Source: Bacteroidia bacterium (GTDB lineage: Bacteria; Bacteroidota; Bacteroidia; Flavobacteriales; Flavobacteriaceae). From it: DNA of 55,492 bases. This document shows, piece by piece, positions 27,162-35,114 of the stretch; position 1 is the stretch's first letter; every line of letters starts with the position of its first letter. Location of the stretch: positions 1-55,492 of the forward strand of contig JAUIGO010000015.1 in assembly GCA_030429955.1 (NCBI GenBank). Direction: 5' to 3'. A program made the translations under genes and the position numbers. The notes under the pieces are model-generated. The model saw only the letters and a program-made list of their open reading frames with translations. It was not told where the DNA came from and made no database searches.

Positions 27162-27692
27162 ATGAAACACATAATAGCCTTTGCTGGCAGTAATAGTAAA
27201 CAATCCATAAATAAACAATTAGCAGTTTATGCTGCTAGTTTAGTAGAAAACGTAGATGTAAAGATTTTAGATTTAAACAATTTTGAATTACCACTCTTTG
27301 GTGTTGATTTGGAAGCTGAGATTGGTCACCCTAAAAATGCACATAAGTTTTTAGATGAAATAAGATCTTCTGATGGAATTATTCTCTCATTAGCAGAACA
27401 TAATGGAGCTTATTCTGCAGTATTTAAAAATTTGTTTGACTGGATGTCAAGAATTGAGGGTAAAACATTTTTGGGAAAGCCTATGCTTTTAATGGCTACA
27501 TCTCCTGGTGGTAGAGGAGGAAAGTCAGTCTTAGCAATTGCTAATGATAGATTTCCTAGACATAACGCAGAGATAATCGCAGACTTCTCTTTACCTAATT
27601 TTGGTAATAACTTTATTGACGGAAAGATTACGAATAAAGAATTCAATGATGAATTAATAAATAAAGTTGAACAATTTAGAAAAGCATTATAA
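27162..27692 (+). CDS. NADPH-dependent FMN reductase
   Basis: A 176-aa flavodoxin-fold NAD(P)H:flavin/quinone oxidoreductase. The N-terminal FAGSNSKQSINKQLA is the phosphate-binding loop. LPLFGVDLE and SLAEHNGAYSAVFKNLFDW match the FMN_red family, and SPGGRGGKSVL is the second conserved loop. Cytoplasmic. It heads a set with a small GNAT protein (2 bp gap) and marR (41 bp further on), behind an operator-like promoter. This suggests a MarR-controlled redox- or electrophile-stress response. The physiological substrate is unknown. Confidence 0.9.
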   Translation: MKHIIAFAGSNSKQSINKQLAVYAASLVENVDVKILDLNNFELPLFGVDLEAEIGHPKNAHKFLDEIRSSDGIILSLAEHNGAYSAVFKNLFDWMSRIEGKTFLGKPMLLMATSPGGRGGKSVLAIANDRFPRHNAEIIADFSLPNFGNNFIDGKITNKEFNDELINKVEQFRKAL

Positions 27693-27694
27693 TA

Positions 27695-27979
27695 ATGGAA
27701 ATAAAACAAGAAGACAACGGAAAGAAAGGTAAATTTTACATTGAAATAGAAGGTAAACAAGAAGCCGAAATGACTTATACTTACGCTGGAAGTGATAAGA
27801 TTATTATTGACCATACAGAGGTTAGTGAAAAATTAAAAGGACAAGGCGTTGGTTATAAATTGATTGAAGCTGTGGTAAATTTCATGCAAGAAAACCATAT
27901 AAAAGCTATTCCGTTATGTCCTTTTGTTAATGCAGTGTTTAAGAAGAAACAAGACCAATATGCCGACGTGTTATCCTAA
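27695..27979 (+). CDS. Small GNAT-like acetyltransferase (YjdJ/Acetyltransf_CG type)
   Basis: A 94-aa single-domain protein of the minimal GNAT group. The acetyl-CoA pyrophosphate loop is recognisable as LKGQGVGYKLIEA, and ending CPFVNAVFKKK is characteristic (Cys plus basic residues). It starts 2 bp after the FMN reductase stop, so it is co-translated or coupled with it. The natural acceptor is unknown. Confidence 0.85.
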   Translation: MEIKQEDNGKKGKFYIEIEGKQEAEMTYTYAGSDKIIIDHTEVSEKLKGQGVGYKLIEAVVNFMQENHIKAIPLCPFVNAVFKKKQDQYADVLS

Positions 27980-28020
27980 AAGTGACTGCCAACTGAAAAC
28001 TGCAACTGAAAACAGAAAAT

Positions 28021-28458
28021 ATGGGAGATATTTCAAAAGACATTAATTCTAGCTTTCCGAACAATAAAGTGAAGGCTTTGCTTAATATTATATACACAAG
28101 TAACTGGATTAATAGCCATCAGAACACGTTTTTTAAACCGTTCGGTATTTCGCCACAACAATTTAATATTCTTAGAATATTAAGAGGCGCTGGAGAGCCG
28201 CTAAAAGTTCAAACCATTAAAGAACGCATGTTAGAACGTGCTCCAAATGCAACACGATTGATGGATAAGTTATGTGCTAAAAAGCTAATTGAACGCATAC
28301 CTTGTCCGACAGATAGAAGAGTTGTGCATATTACAATTACTGATGATGGTTTGAAATTACTTGATGATATTTCTAAAAAAATGAATTTTGATTTATTGGA
28401 AAATCTCAATGAAAAAGAAGCAGGACAATTAAGCGACTTGCTAGATAAAATTCGCTGA
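28021..28458 (+). CDS. MarR-family transcriptional regulator
   Basis: A 145-aa winged-helix regulator. The order is a dimerisation helix (NIIYTSNWINSHQNTFFKPF), HTH (PLKVQTIKERMLERAPNATRLMDKL) and the wing with the conserved DRR (CPTDRRVVHITITDDG). C-terminal dimerisation helices follow. It lies downstream of the FMN reductase and GNAT genes. The palindrome at 27104-27121 is an obvious candidate target for autoregulation (inference). No cysteine in a clear OhrR-type N-terminal sensing position is seen. Confidence 0.9.
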   Translation: MGDISKDINSSFPNNKVKALLNIIYTSNWINSHQNTFFKPFGISPQQFNILRILRGAGEPLKVQTIKERMLERAPNATRLMDKLCAKKLIERIPCPTDRRVVHITITDDGLKLLDDISKKMNFDLLENLNEKEAGQLSDLLDKIR

Positions 28459-28461
28459 CTA

Positions 28462-28485
28462 GTCATTCCCACGAAAGTGGGAATC
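28462..28485 (+). repeat. GTCATTC...GAATC hairpin repeat, copy 1
   Basis: Framework GTCATTC-stem-GAATC: arms ATTCCCAC (28465-28472) and GTGGGAAT (28477-28484) around a GAAA tetraloop. It begins 3 bp after the marR stop. Related elements are at 28536 (reverse), 37746, 38085 (reverse) and 55297. Confidence 0.8.
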
Positions 28486-28535
28486 TTATAATTAGAAAGT
28501 AATCTTTCTATGAAAAATAATGTTTAATTTAAAAA

Positions 28536-28557
28536 GATACCTGCTTTTGCAGGTAAT
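28536..28557 (-). repeat. Hairpin repeat, copy 2 (reverse orientation)
   Basis: TACCTGC (28538-28544) and GCAGGTA (28549-28555) around TTTT. On the minus strand it reads ATTACCTGC-AAAA-GCAGGTATC, which parallels copy 1 including the trailing CTT. With copy 1 it forms an inverted pair about 96 bp long overall, resembling a REPIN. Confidence 0.6.
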
Positions 28558-28560
28558 ATT

Positions 28561-29286
28561 ATGAAAACAATAATTCACAAGGCAGAGAGTAGAGGATTTG
28601 CCAATCATGGTTGGTTGCAAGCCAACCATTCATTTAGTTTTGCAAATTGGTATCAACCTGAAAAAGTTCATTTCGGAGCTTTAAGGGTATTGAATGACGA
28701 TGTCATTGCTCCAAAAATGGGTTTTGGTACACATCCACATGACAATATGGAAATCATCACAATTCCTTTAGGAGGTGAGTTAAAACATCGCGATTCTATG
28801 CATAATGAATGGCAATCTGTATTTCCTGGCGAGGTACAAGTCATGTCAGCTGGAACAGGAATTCAACATTCTGAAATTAATGGATCTGTTGATAAGCACT
28901 TGAGTTTGTTCCAAATTTGGATTATTCCAAATAAGCAAAATGTTGAGCCTCGCTATGATCAGAAAACCTTTAGGGAAGAAAACAGGAAAAACAAGCTACA
29001 AACGTTGGTAACATCTATAGACGAAAGCCGTGAAGGAAGTTTAAAAATTCACCAAGATGCCAGTATTTCAAGAATTGATTTAGATAAAGATCAAAGCTTT
29101 AAATATCAATTAAAAAGTAAAAACCATGGTGTTTATGTCATGACCATTCATGGAAATGTAACCATAAATGAAAGCAGTTTGCAAACTCGTGATGCCATCG
29201 GAGTTTCTGAAACTGAAGACTTTGAAATTAAGGCATCAGACGATTCTCAACTTCTTTTTATTGAAGTACCAATGCTACAACTCTAA
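28561..29286 (+). CDS. Pirin family protein (YhaK-like bicupin)
   Basis: A 241-aa cytoplasmic bicupin. The N-terminal cupin has the metal-ligand pattern FGTHPHDNMEIITIPL followed by GTGIQHSEIN (three His and one Glu). The C-terminal cupin appears to lack ligands, as in YhaK/pirin. Known members act as quercetin dioxygenases or redox-sensing proteins, but no substrate can be deduced here. The gene follows an inverted pair of hairpin repeats and ends at a terminator. Confidence 0.92.
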   Translation: MKTIIHKAESRGFANHGWLQANHSFSFANWYQPEKVHFGALRVLNDDVIAPKMGFGTHPHDNMEIITIPLGGELKHRDSMHNEWQSVFPGEVQVMSAGTGIQHSEINGSVDKHLSLFQIWIIPNKQNVEPRYDQKTFREENRKNKLQTLVTSIDESREGSLKIHQDASISRIDLDKDQSFKYQLKSKNHGVYVMTIHGNVTINESSLQTRDAIGVSETEDFEIKASDDSQLLFIEVPMLQL

Positions 29287-29300
29287 TTTTTAAGTTTCAA

Positions 29301-29333
29301 TTAAAAAGCATCCTTATTTAGGATACTTTTTTT
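29301..29333 (+). terminator. Probable terminator after pirin gene
   Basis: AAAAGCATCC and GGATACTTTT arms with one internal mismatch, loop TTATTTA, followed by a T-run. Confidence 0.7.
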
Positions 29334-29393
29334 ATATAAAAAACACGATATTTGTATTTCGACTAACTATCAAAATGATTTAAGATTTACATT

Positions 29394-29576
29394 ATGGCAA
29401 TGAATAAAAACACAGTATTGGCTTGGGCAACAGTGCTCATGATAATTATGGGAATAATATTAATATTAATGGGAGCTTATCGATATGATGATGTAGCAGG
29501 TTGGGGCTTTGCGACTGTTGGTATAGGATTTTTTGCTATTGCTTGGGTATTTAACGCATTAAAAGGAAGAGTATAA
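29394..29576 (+). CDS. CAL67264-like small membrane protein
   Basis: A 60-aa protein with two hydrophobic helices (AWATVLMIIMGIILILMGAY and FATVGIGFFAIAWVFNAL) joined by a short polar RYDDVAGWG loop and ending KGRV. It matches my memory of the flavobacterial CAL67264 family of small membrane proteins, whose function is unknown. Its stop overlaps the ettA start (TAATG), so it is translationally coupled to EttA, which argues that it is real. Confidence 0.8.
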   Translation: MAMNKNTVLAWATVLMIIMGIILILMGAYRYDDVAGWGFATVGIGFFAIAWVFNALKGRV

Positions 29577-31267
29577 TGAGCGACGATAAAAAAGTAATAT
29601 TTTCAATGTCTGGTGTAACCAAGACATTTCAAAGTGCAAACACACCAGTTCTAAAAAACATTTATTTAAGCTTCTTTTATGGAGCTAAAATCGGAATTTT
29701 AGGTCTCAATGGTTCAGGTAAATCTACACTTTTAAAAATTATCGCTGGAGTTGATAAAAACTATCAAGGCGATGTTGTTTTTTCTCCAGGGTATACTGTT
29801 GGCTATTTAGAGCAAGAGCCAAAATTAGACGACAATAAAACAGTTATGGAAATTGTTCGTGAAGGAGCAGCTGAAACAGTTGCTATTCTTGACGAATACA
29901 ATAAAATAAACGACCAGTTTGGTTTAGAAGAAGTCTATAGCAATCCAGACAAAATGGAAAAGCTCATGAACCGTCAAGCTGAACTTCAAGACCAAATTGA
30001 TGCTGCTAATGCTTGGGAATTAGATACCAAACTTGAAATTGCCATGGATGCTTTAAGAACTCCAGATGGTGATAAAAAAATAGGAGTATTATCTGGTGGT
30101 GAGCGTCGTCGTGTTGCTTTATGTCGTTTGTTGTTACAAGAACCAGATGTGTTGTTATTAGACGAGCCAACCAACCATTTAGATGCCGAATCTGTGCATT
30201 GGTTAGAGCATCATTTGGCGCAATATAAAGGAACTGTAATTGCAGTAACACACGATAGATATTTTCTAGATAATGTAGCTGGTTGGATTTTAGAATTAGA
30301 TCGAGGTGAAGGGATTCCTTGGAAAGGAAATTACTCGTCTTGGCTAGACCAAAAATCGAAGCGTATGGCTCAAGAAGGCAAAGCAGCATCTAAGCGTCAA
30401 AAAACGTTAGAGCGAGAGCTGGAATGGGTTCGTCAAGGAGCAAAAGGTCGTCAAACAAAGCAAAAGGCGCGTTTGAAGAACTACGATAAATTATTAAGTC
30501 AAGACCAAAAGCAATTGGACGAAAAGCTGGAAATTTATATTCCTAATGGACCTCGTTTAGGAACCAATGTTATTGAAGCTGTCGGTGTGAGCAAAGGTTA
30601 TGATGACAAATTGCTATACGAAGACTTAAATTTCAATCTTCCACAAGCAGGAATTGTTGGTGTTATTGGTCCGAATGGAGCTGGAAAAACGACCATTTTC
30701 AAAATGATTATGGGAGAAATTCAGCCTGATAAAGGCGAGTTTAAAGTTGGTGACACTGCGAAGATTGCTTATGTAGACCAAGCACATTCTAATATTGATC
30801 CAAACAAAACGATTTGGCAGAATTTTAGCGATGAGCAAGAGCTGATTATGATGGGAGGAAAGCAGGTCAATTCTCGTGCCTATTTAAGCAGATTTAATTT
30901 TTCCGGAAGCGAGCAAAATAAAAAAGTGAATTTACTTTCTGGTGGTGAACGCAATCGTTTACACTTGGCAATGACCCTGAAGGAGGAAGGTAACGTGTTG
31001 CTTTTAGATGAGCCAACTAACGATCTTGATGTCAATACATTAAGAGCTTTAGAAGAAGGTTTGGAGAATTTTGCAGGATGCGCTGTTGTAATCAGTCACG
31101 ACAGATGGTTTTTAGATAGAATTTGTACGCATATCTTAGCGTTTGAAGGCAATAGCCAAGTGTATTTCTTTGAAGGTAGTTTTTCTGATTATGAAGAAAA
31201 CAAGAAGAAACGTTTAGGAGGCGACTTGATGCCGAAACGAATTAAGTATAAAAAGCTAGTAAGATAG
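29576..31267 (+). CDS. ettA: Energy-dependent translational throttle protein EttA (ABC-F)
   Basis: A 563-aa soluble twin-ATPase that binds the ribosomal E site and gates the first elongation steps according to ATP/ADP ratio. Domain 1 has Walker A GLNGSGKSTL, signature LSGGERRRVALCR and Walker B VLLLDEPTNHLD. The linker (PtIM) is rich in basic residues (RQGAKGRQTKQKARLKNY). Domain 2 has GPNGAGKTTI, LSGGERNRLHLA and VLLLDEPTNDLD. Both catalytic Glu are present. Length and the arm region match EttA rather than Uup or antibiotic-resistance ABC-F proteins. Confidence 0.95.
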   Translation: MSDDKKVIFSMSGVTKTFQSANTPVLKNIYLSFFYGAKIGILGLNGSGKSTLLKIIAGVDKNYQGDVVFSPGYTVGYLEQEPKLDDNKTVMEIVREGAAETVAILDEYNKINDQFGLEEVYSNPDKMEKLMNRQAELQDQIDAANAWELDTKLEIAMDALRTPDGDKKIGVLSGGERRRVALCRLLLQEPDVLLLDEPTNHLDAESVHWLEHHLAQYKGTVIAVTHDRYFLDNVAGWILELDRGEGIPWKGNYSSWLDQKSKRMAQEGKAASKRQKTLERELEWVRQGAKGRQTKQKARLKNYDKLLSQDQKQLDEKLEIYIPNGPRLGTNVIEAVGVSKGYDDKLLYEDLNFNLPQAGIVGVIGPNGAGKTTIFKMIMGEIQPDKGEFKVGDTAKIAYVDQAHSNIDPNKTIWQNFSDEQELIMMGGKQVNSRAYLSRFNFSGSEQNKKVNLLSGGERNRLHLAMTLKEEGNVLLLDEPTNDLDVNTLRALEEGLENFAGCAVVISHDRWFLDRICTHILAFEGNSQVYFFEGSFSDYEENKKKRLGGDLMPKRIKYKKLVR

Positions 31268-31272
31268 AAATT

Positions 31273-31300
31273 AAAAAGCCTGCAATTAGCAGGCTTTTTT
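31273..31300. terminator. Bidirectional terminator after ettA
   Basis: AAAAA-GCCTGC / GCAGGC-TTTTTT with loop AATTA. It can also serve the converging minus-strand gene ending at 31314. Confidence 0.92.
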
Positions 31301-31313
31301 ATATGATTAATTG

Positions 31314-31529
31314 TTAATATATATGACCTTCACTAAAATCATCATAATCTTCTTTCTTTAAATTTGGAGATTCCTTACTTAAACGTTCATTTTCAGCTTT
31401 AAGCTTATACGACTTTCTAACACCTAATATTAATAATACCAAGAAAACACAAACAGTAATAATTAGTATAGTTACTATATTGCTCAACTCAATTAAAAAG
31501 AGGCTGGAGATTAGGGAATGTGTTATCAT
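31314..31529 (-). CDS. Small single-pass membrane protein
   Basis: A 71-aa protein. One strong transmembrane helix (VTILIITVCVFLVLLILGV) is followed by a charged cytoplasmic tail (KLKAENERLSKESPNLKKED). No family recognised. It converges with ettA and shares its terminator, and the hydrophobic-plus-charged layout is unlikely to arise by chance. It could also be a shadow ORF in a short intergenic region; confidence is therefore moderate. Confidence 0.6.
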   Translation of the reverse strand: MITHSLISSLFLIELSNIVTILIITVCVFLVLLILGVRKSYKLKAENERLSKESPNLKKEDYDDFSEGHIY

Positions 31530-31605
31530 AATTATCTTGATTTGGGTTAAATCAAATCAAATATAAAACAAAAAAATTATTAATTTGCTAAAAATGAATA
31601 ATTTA

Positions 31606-32352
31606 TCACTCTTTATACCAATCTAGTAGATTCACTTTTATCGTTTCGTTTTCTGTATTTATAATAGATTTAAATGTTTCAACATCACTTAAACCATCAG
31701 TTCCTCTATAATGATATGGAAATACTTGCTGTGGCTTAAACTCTAAAACAGCATCAGCTGCTTTTTCAACAGTCATGGTCCATGGTAAATTCATGCACAC
31801 AAAAGCAATGTCAATATTTTTTAAGGCTCTCATTTCAGGAATATCTTCAGTATCACCAGAAATATAAATGCGTGAATCATTTCTATTAATAACGTACCCA
31901 TTTCCACGACCTTTTTCATGAAACTTCAACGCTTCTTCACGTAAGTTATACATTGGTATGGCTTCAATTTCCATGTTGTTTATTGATTTTGTTTCACCAT
32001 TGTTCATCACTATTCTTTCGCCTTTTACCTTGCCATTTAGCCTCTCATTCACAGCTCTAGGAATTACCAAAGGTATCATTGAATCGCTAATGCGCTCAAG
32101 GGTTTCTAGGTTTAAATGATCGCCATGAATATCAGTTATTAGGATGATAGTTGGTTTTTTATAGTCTATAAAATCTTCAAGATCACCAACAGGGTCAACG
32201 TAAATCATTTCTTCTCCATATTCAATAATCAAACTACCATGTGAAATTGGATGAATAAATAATTCATCGGTTTTCATCTCAAATGCACAAGAATTGAATA
32301 AAAGGATAACTAAACTAAGAGAGAAAAAATGCTTCATTGGTTTTTTTGTCAA
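31606..32352 (-). CDS. MBL-fold hydrolase lipoprotein
   Basis: A 248-aa protein with a lipobox (LVILLFNSC), so it should be attached to an envelope membrane. The MBL core has ITDIHGDHLN, equivalent to HxHxDH but with Asp at the first His position, as I believe is common in Bacteroidota UlaG-like proteins. It also has ISGDTEDIPEM (metal Asp) and YHYRGTDG (His). Start at 32352 (MTKKPMKHF) or 32337 (MKHF). The substrate is unknown. It is distinct from the cytoplasmic UPF0173 protein at 6150, though of the same superfamily. Confidence 0.85.
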   Translation of the reverse strand: MTKKPMKHFFSLSLVILLFNSCAFEMKTDELFIHPISHGSLIIEYGEEMIYVDPVGDLEDFIDYKKPTIILITDIHGDHLNLETLERISDSMIPLVIPRAVNERLNGKVKGERIVMNNGETKSINNMEIEAIPMYNLREEALKFHEKGRGNGYVINRNDSRIYISGDTEDIPEMRALKNIDIAFVCMNLPWTMTVEKAADAVLEFKPQQVFPYHYRGTDGLSDVETFKSIINTENETIKVNLLDWYKE

Positions 32353-32640
32353 AAATACATGAATTATTTCATTTGAAAATTCACAAAATCAAATGAAATA
32401 ATTGAAGAATTAACGCAGTGGTTACTGAAGTAAAACTAAATTTTGTAAGATTTGAAACAAAATTTAGTCCTTTTATAGAAGAAATATAAGTTTAAATATT
32501 AAAAATTAAAGTGTAACAAATTGCAAAATTTAGCTACCAATAATTAAGAAATTTAATTAAAAGATAACCTTTCAAAAGTGATATTTTTTAACGAAATTGC
32601 TTGTCTTAATAAAAAATTGTTCACTTAAAAATATACACAC

Positions 32641-33978
32641 ATGTCTGATGATTTTGATTTATTAGAAACAAACTCTAACGAGAAAACTGAAAAAGTTGAT
32701 GTTAATTGGGGAAAAGCCATAGACACGATGAAGTCTAAATTGGCTCAAGAGGATGACCCAGAAATGCGTCAGAAAATTTTAAATGCAACGTTAGATGATG
32801 TTGTAACCATGGCAGAAAAGGACAGAACAACCCTTCTGGATGCCATCAAGGATTTAACGGATTATCAGGATGAAGTTGGTATTATTTTCGAAGACTTTTC
32901 GAGCTTAAATGCCGATGAACAGAAAATTATTGATAATGCGATTAAGCGTCTTGAGCGTGCTAAAGTTGAGTTGGAAGATGCTGAAAACAAACCAGATACG
33001 TGGTGGAATAACCTTTGGGGAAGAAAAAGCAAAATCAGAAAAGCACAAGAAGAACTAAAGGAAGCTCAAAAAATTAGAGATGAAGCAGATAATAAAGCTA
33101 AGGCATTATTTCAGCAACGTATTGAATCTGCTGATATTCAAACGCTTTTAAATGAACTTTCATTCAAGAGTCAAGCAGCAGTAAAGCGTTTAAAAGATAG
33201 AGAAGTTGAGATTAAAGAAGTTGAAGACAAATTACAAGATGCCATAGTTGAGGCTACTAAAAATCACACCAAAGCTTTAGAGAAGAAAAAAGAAGTTGAA
33301 GGACTTCTGGAAGAAAACTATGCTTTACTTAAACAAGCTAGACAAGAGCTAGAAGATATTGTTGATAAACAATCTGCTGAATACGCTGAAGCTGTTGGTA
33401 AAGTTACTACTCTTGAGCAAAAAGTTGAAGAGTTAGAAGGTTTAAAGAACGCTTACACAACACTTGCTGCTTCTAAAGATAGCTTTGTACACAAGCATAA
33501 TTTAACAATTAAAGTACTAACTTCACTTAGAAGTAATTTACAAACGCATAGAGCTAAATTAAAATCTGATACGGAAGAGCGATTGAAGTATTACGATGGT
33601 TATGTTGTAGCATTAAAAGCTAGAACAGATCAGGAGTTTGCTGCAATTTTAGAGCACTTAGGTGTAAAAACTGATGAGCACATTGGTGAAACATTAGCCT
33701 CTATGCATACTGCAAGCGCTAAAGCGCGTCAAGAAATGATGGACAATATTCCAGTACACGAAAAAGTGATGCAAGGTGTTTACAGTAGCTATGCTGAAGC
33801 TTTGCAAGAAATTCGTACGAAAGATGCTGAAATTCAGAAGAATTTTGCCGAACGTTACGGCATTGATATGAAAGAGATTTTTGAAGAATATTATAATTCT
33901 GAAAATACTGTACCAAAAGGTGAAGGTGATGGTGGTGAAAAGCCAAAACCTGAAAGCGAAGACGATTTATTATCTTAA
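32641..33978 (+). CDS. Soluble long coiled-coil protein, first gene of the AAA operon
   Basis: A 445-aa protein with no signal peptide or membrane span, predicted almost wholly helical. Long heptad-rich stretches run from about 95 to 300 (KRLERAKVELEDAE, KIRKAQEELKEAQKI, EVEGLLEENYALLKQARQEL). A second helical domain (about 295-415) ends in an acidic, Gly/Pro-rich tail. Acidic dileucine-like motifs occur at both ends (DFDLLE at the start, EDDLLS at the end). The layout resembles cytoplasmic coiled-coil proteins such as TelA or PspA/Vipp1, but I cannot claim homology. A hairpin follows the gene. Confidence 0.85.
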   Translation: MSDDFDLLETNSNEKTEKVDVNWGKAIDTMKSKLAQEDDPEMRQKILNATLDDVVTMAEKDRTTLLDAIKDLTDYQDEVGIIFEDFSSLNADEQKIIDNAIKRLERAKVELEDAENKPDTWWNNLWGRKSKIRKAQEELKEAQKIRDEADNKAKALFQQRIESADIQTLLNELSFKSQAAVKRLKDREVEIKEVEDKLQDAIVEATKNHTKALEKKKEVEGLLEENYALLKQARQELEDIVDKQSAEYAEAVGKVTTLEQKVEELEGLKNAYTTLAASKDSFVHKHNLTIKVLTSLRSNLQTHRAKLKSDTEERLKYYDGYVVALKARTDQEFAAILEHLGVKTDEHIGETLASMHTASAKARQEMMDNIPVHEKVMQGVYSSYAEALQEIRTKDAEIQKNFAERYGIDMKEIFEEYYNSENTVPKGEGDGGEKPKPESEDDLLS

Positions 33979-33981
33979 TAT

Positions 33982-34009
33982 AATTGTGCTTCCTTAGTGA
34001 AGCACAATT
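33982..34009 (+). promoter_or_regulatory. Strong hairpin between first and second operon genes
   Basis: AATTGTGCTTC (33982-33992) and GAAGCACAATT (33999-34009) make a perfect 11-bp stem with a CTTAGT loop. It lacks a proper T-tract, so partial termination or 3'-end protection of the coiled-coil mRNA is more likely than full termination. Confidence 0.7.
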
Positions 34010-34044
34010 TGTCTTATTTCTAATTTAACCATTTTTTAGCGTAA

Positions 34045-35106
34045 ATGTCTATTAATCATATAGTAACTCCATTAGATTCTGCTCAACTTGACTCCAAAGA
34101 GCACTATGTGTTTTACCATAAAATGGTAGATTTTTGCTTGAAAGAGCTCATTGTCAATGTTCAGCATCAAGAGCTTTGTAATGGAAGGGAAATTATTTTC
34201 TTTAAGCAGTATTGCGATTTGTTATTGTATTCCATTGAAGCCATGCGTGTAAAATACATGTATGACGAAGAGGATAACATGAAAATCGATTTAACCGATT
34301 CTGGTTTCCCAAATTATTTGGAGTTCAGATATCTTTTCAATGATCTGTCATTAAGAGACAATTATTTAAACAAGCTTACAAGTCCAGAAGTTTTAAAAAC
34401 AGAGTTCTTAGATACCTTAATGCGTAAAAAAGAACCAATAAAAAAGAGTAAGCTATTTCAAGCGGCATCAATCGTTTATTATACGTCTGTTCAGCAGCAA
34501 TATATATTCAATCGTTTTGTGCAAGGTAAAATATTAGAAGCTCCAAAAAACTCACAAGGAAAGTACATGGTGAGCTGGAGTTTTTACGATGTTGCTTTAA
34601 ATAGGCCTTTTATGTGTTTTATGTATTTTAATTACGATGGACATAATATTTTAAAAGAGAAAGAAGAAATTTATGAGGTTTTAAAAGCTACAGCTGATAG
34701 AAAAATGAATTTGGATACTATGGCTTATTCCATAGATAGAAAGCTTTCCGATATTTATCCAAAACATATTAAACGCATAGATTTAGGTCCATTGCACAAT
34801 GTTTTTGCGAAAGATGAAAATGAAATAACACATGCTATACTAGAAAGTATTGGGAAAAAGGAGATTCCACTTGAATCTTATGCCATTTCTTTAAAAATAG
34901 ATGAAGTTTTTTCTCGCAGTGAATTTAAAGAAGGCAGTTTTTTTAGTAAACAAACCCTACAAAACTGGAGTGATATTGTAAAACAAAATTATGTGTTTGC
35001 ACCACATCGTATGATTCAAATGCTATATAATAAAACACCGGAGATAATGAACAAATTAGCCAAAGCACCAATTCAAATGTCAGATTTAAAAATTGATAAA
35101 GTTTAG
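34045..35106 (+). CDS. Uncharacterised soluble protein of the AAA operon
   Basis: A 353-aa protein with mixed helix/strand content. No signal peptide, no transmembrane helix and no motif I recognise. Notable stretches are FYHKMVDFCLKELIVNVQHQ near the start and YDVALNRPFMCFMYFNY at about residue 190. Its stop is 8 bp before the AAA ATPase start, so the two are probably stoichiometric partners. An adaptor or substrate-binding subunit for the ATPase is a reasonable guess and no more. Confidence 0.75.
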   Translation: MSINHIVTPLDSAQLDSKEHYVFYHKMVDFCLKELIVNVQHQELCNGREIIFFKQYCDLLLYSIEAMRVKYMYDEEDNMKIDLTDSGFPNYLEFRYLFNDLSLRDNYLNKLTSPEVLKTEFLDTLMRKKEPIKKSKLFQAASIVYYTSVQQQYIFNRFVQGKILEAPKNSQGKYMVSWSFYDVALNRPFMCFMYFNYDGHNILKEKEEIYEVLKATADRKMNLDTMAYSIDRKLSDIYPKHIKRIDLGPLHNVFAKDENEITHAILESIGKKEIPLESYAISLKIDEVFSRSEFKEGSFFSKQTLQNWSDIVKQNYVFAPHRMIQMLYNKTPEIMNKLAKAPIQMSDLKIDKV

Positions 35107-35114
35107 TAGAACTT

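Noticed and set aside
27410-27814. 134-aa minus-strand ORF across the FMN reductase and GNAT genes
   Set aside because: Covers two recognised genes on the other strand and has no family features.
30006-30389. 127-aa minus-strand ORF inside ettA
   Set aside because: Shadow of a conserved ABC-F gene.
32641-33978. Assignment of the coiled-coil protein to the TelA toxic-anion-resistance family
   Set aside because: Only general helical layout is shared; I could not identify TelA-specific motifs.
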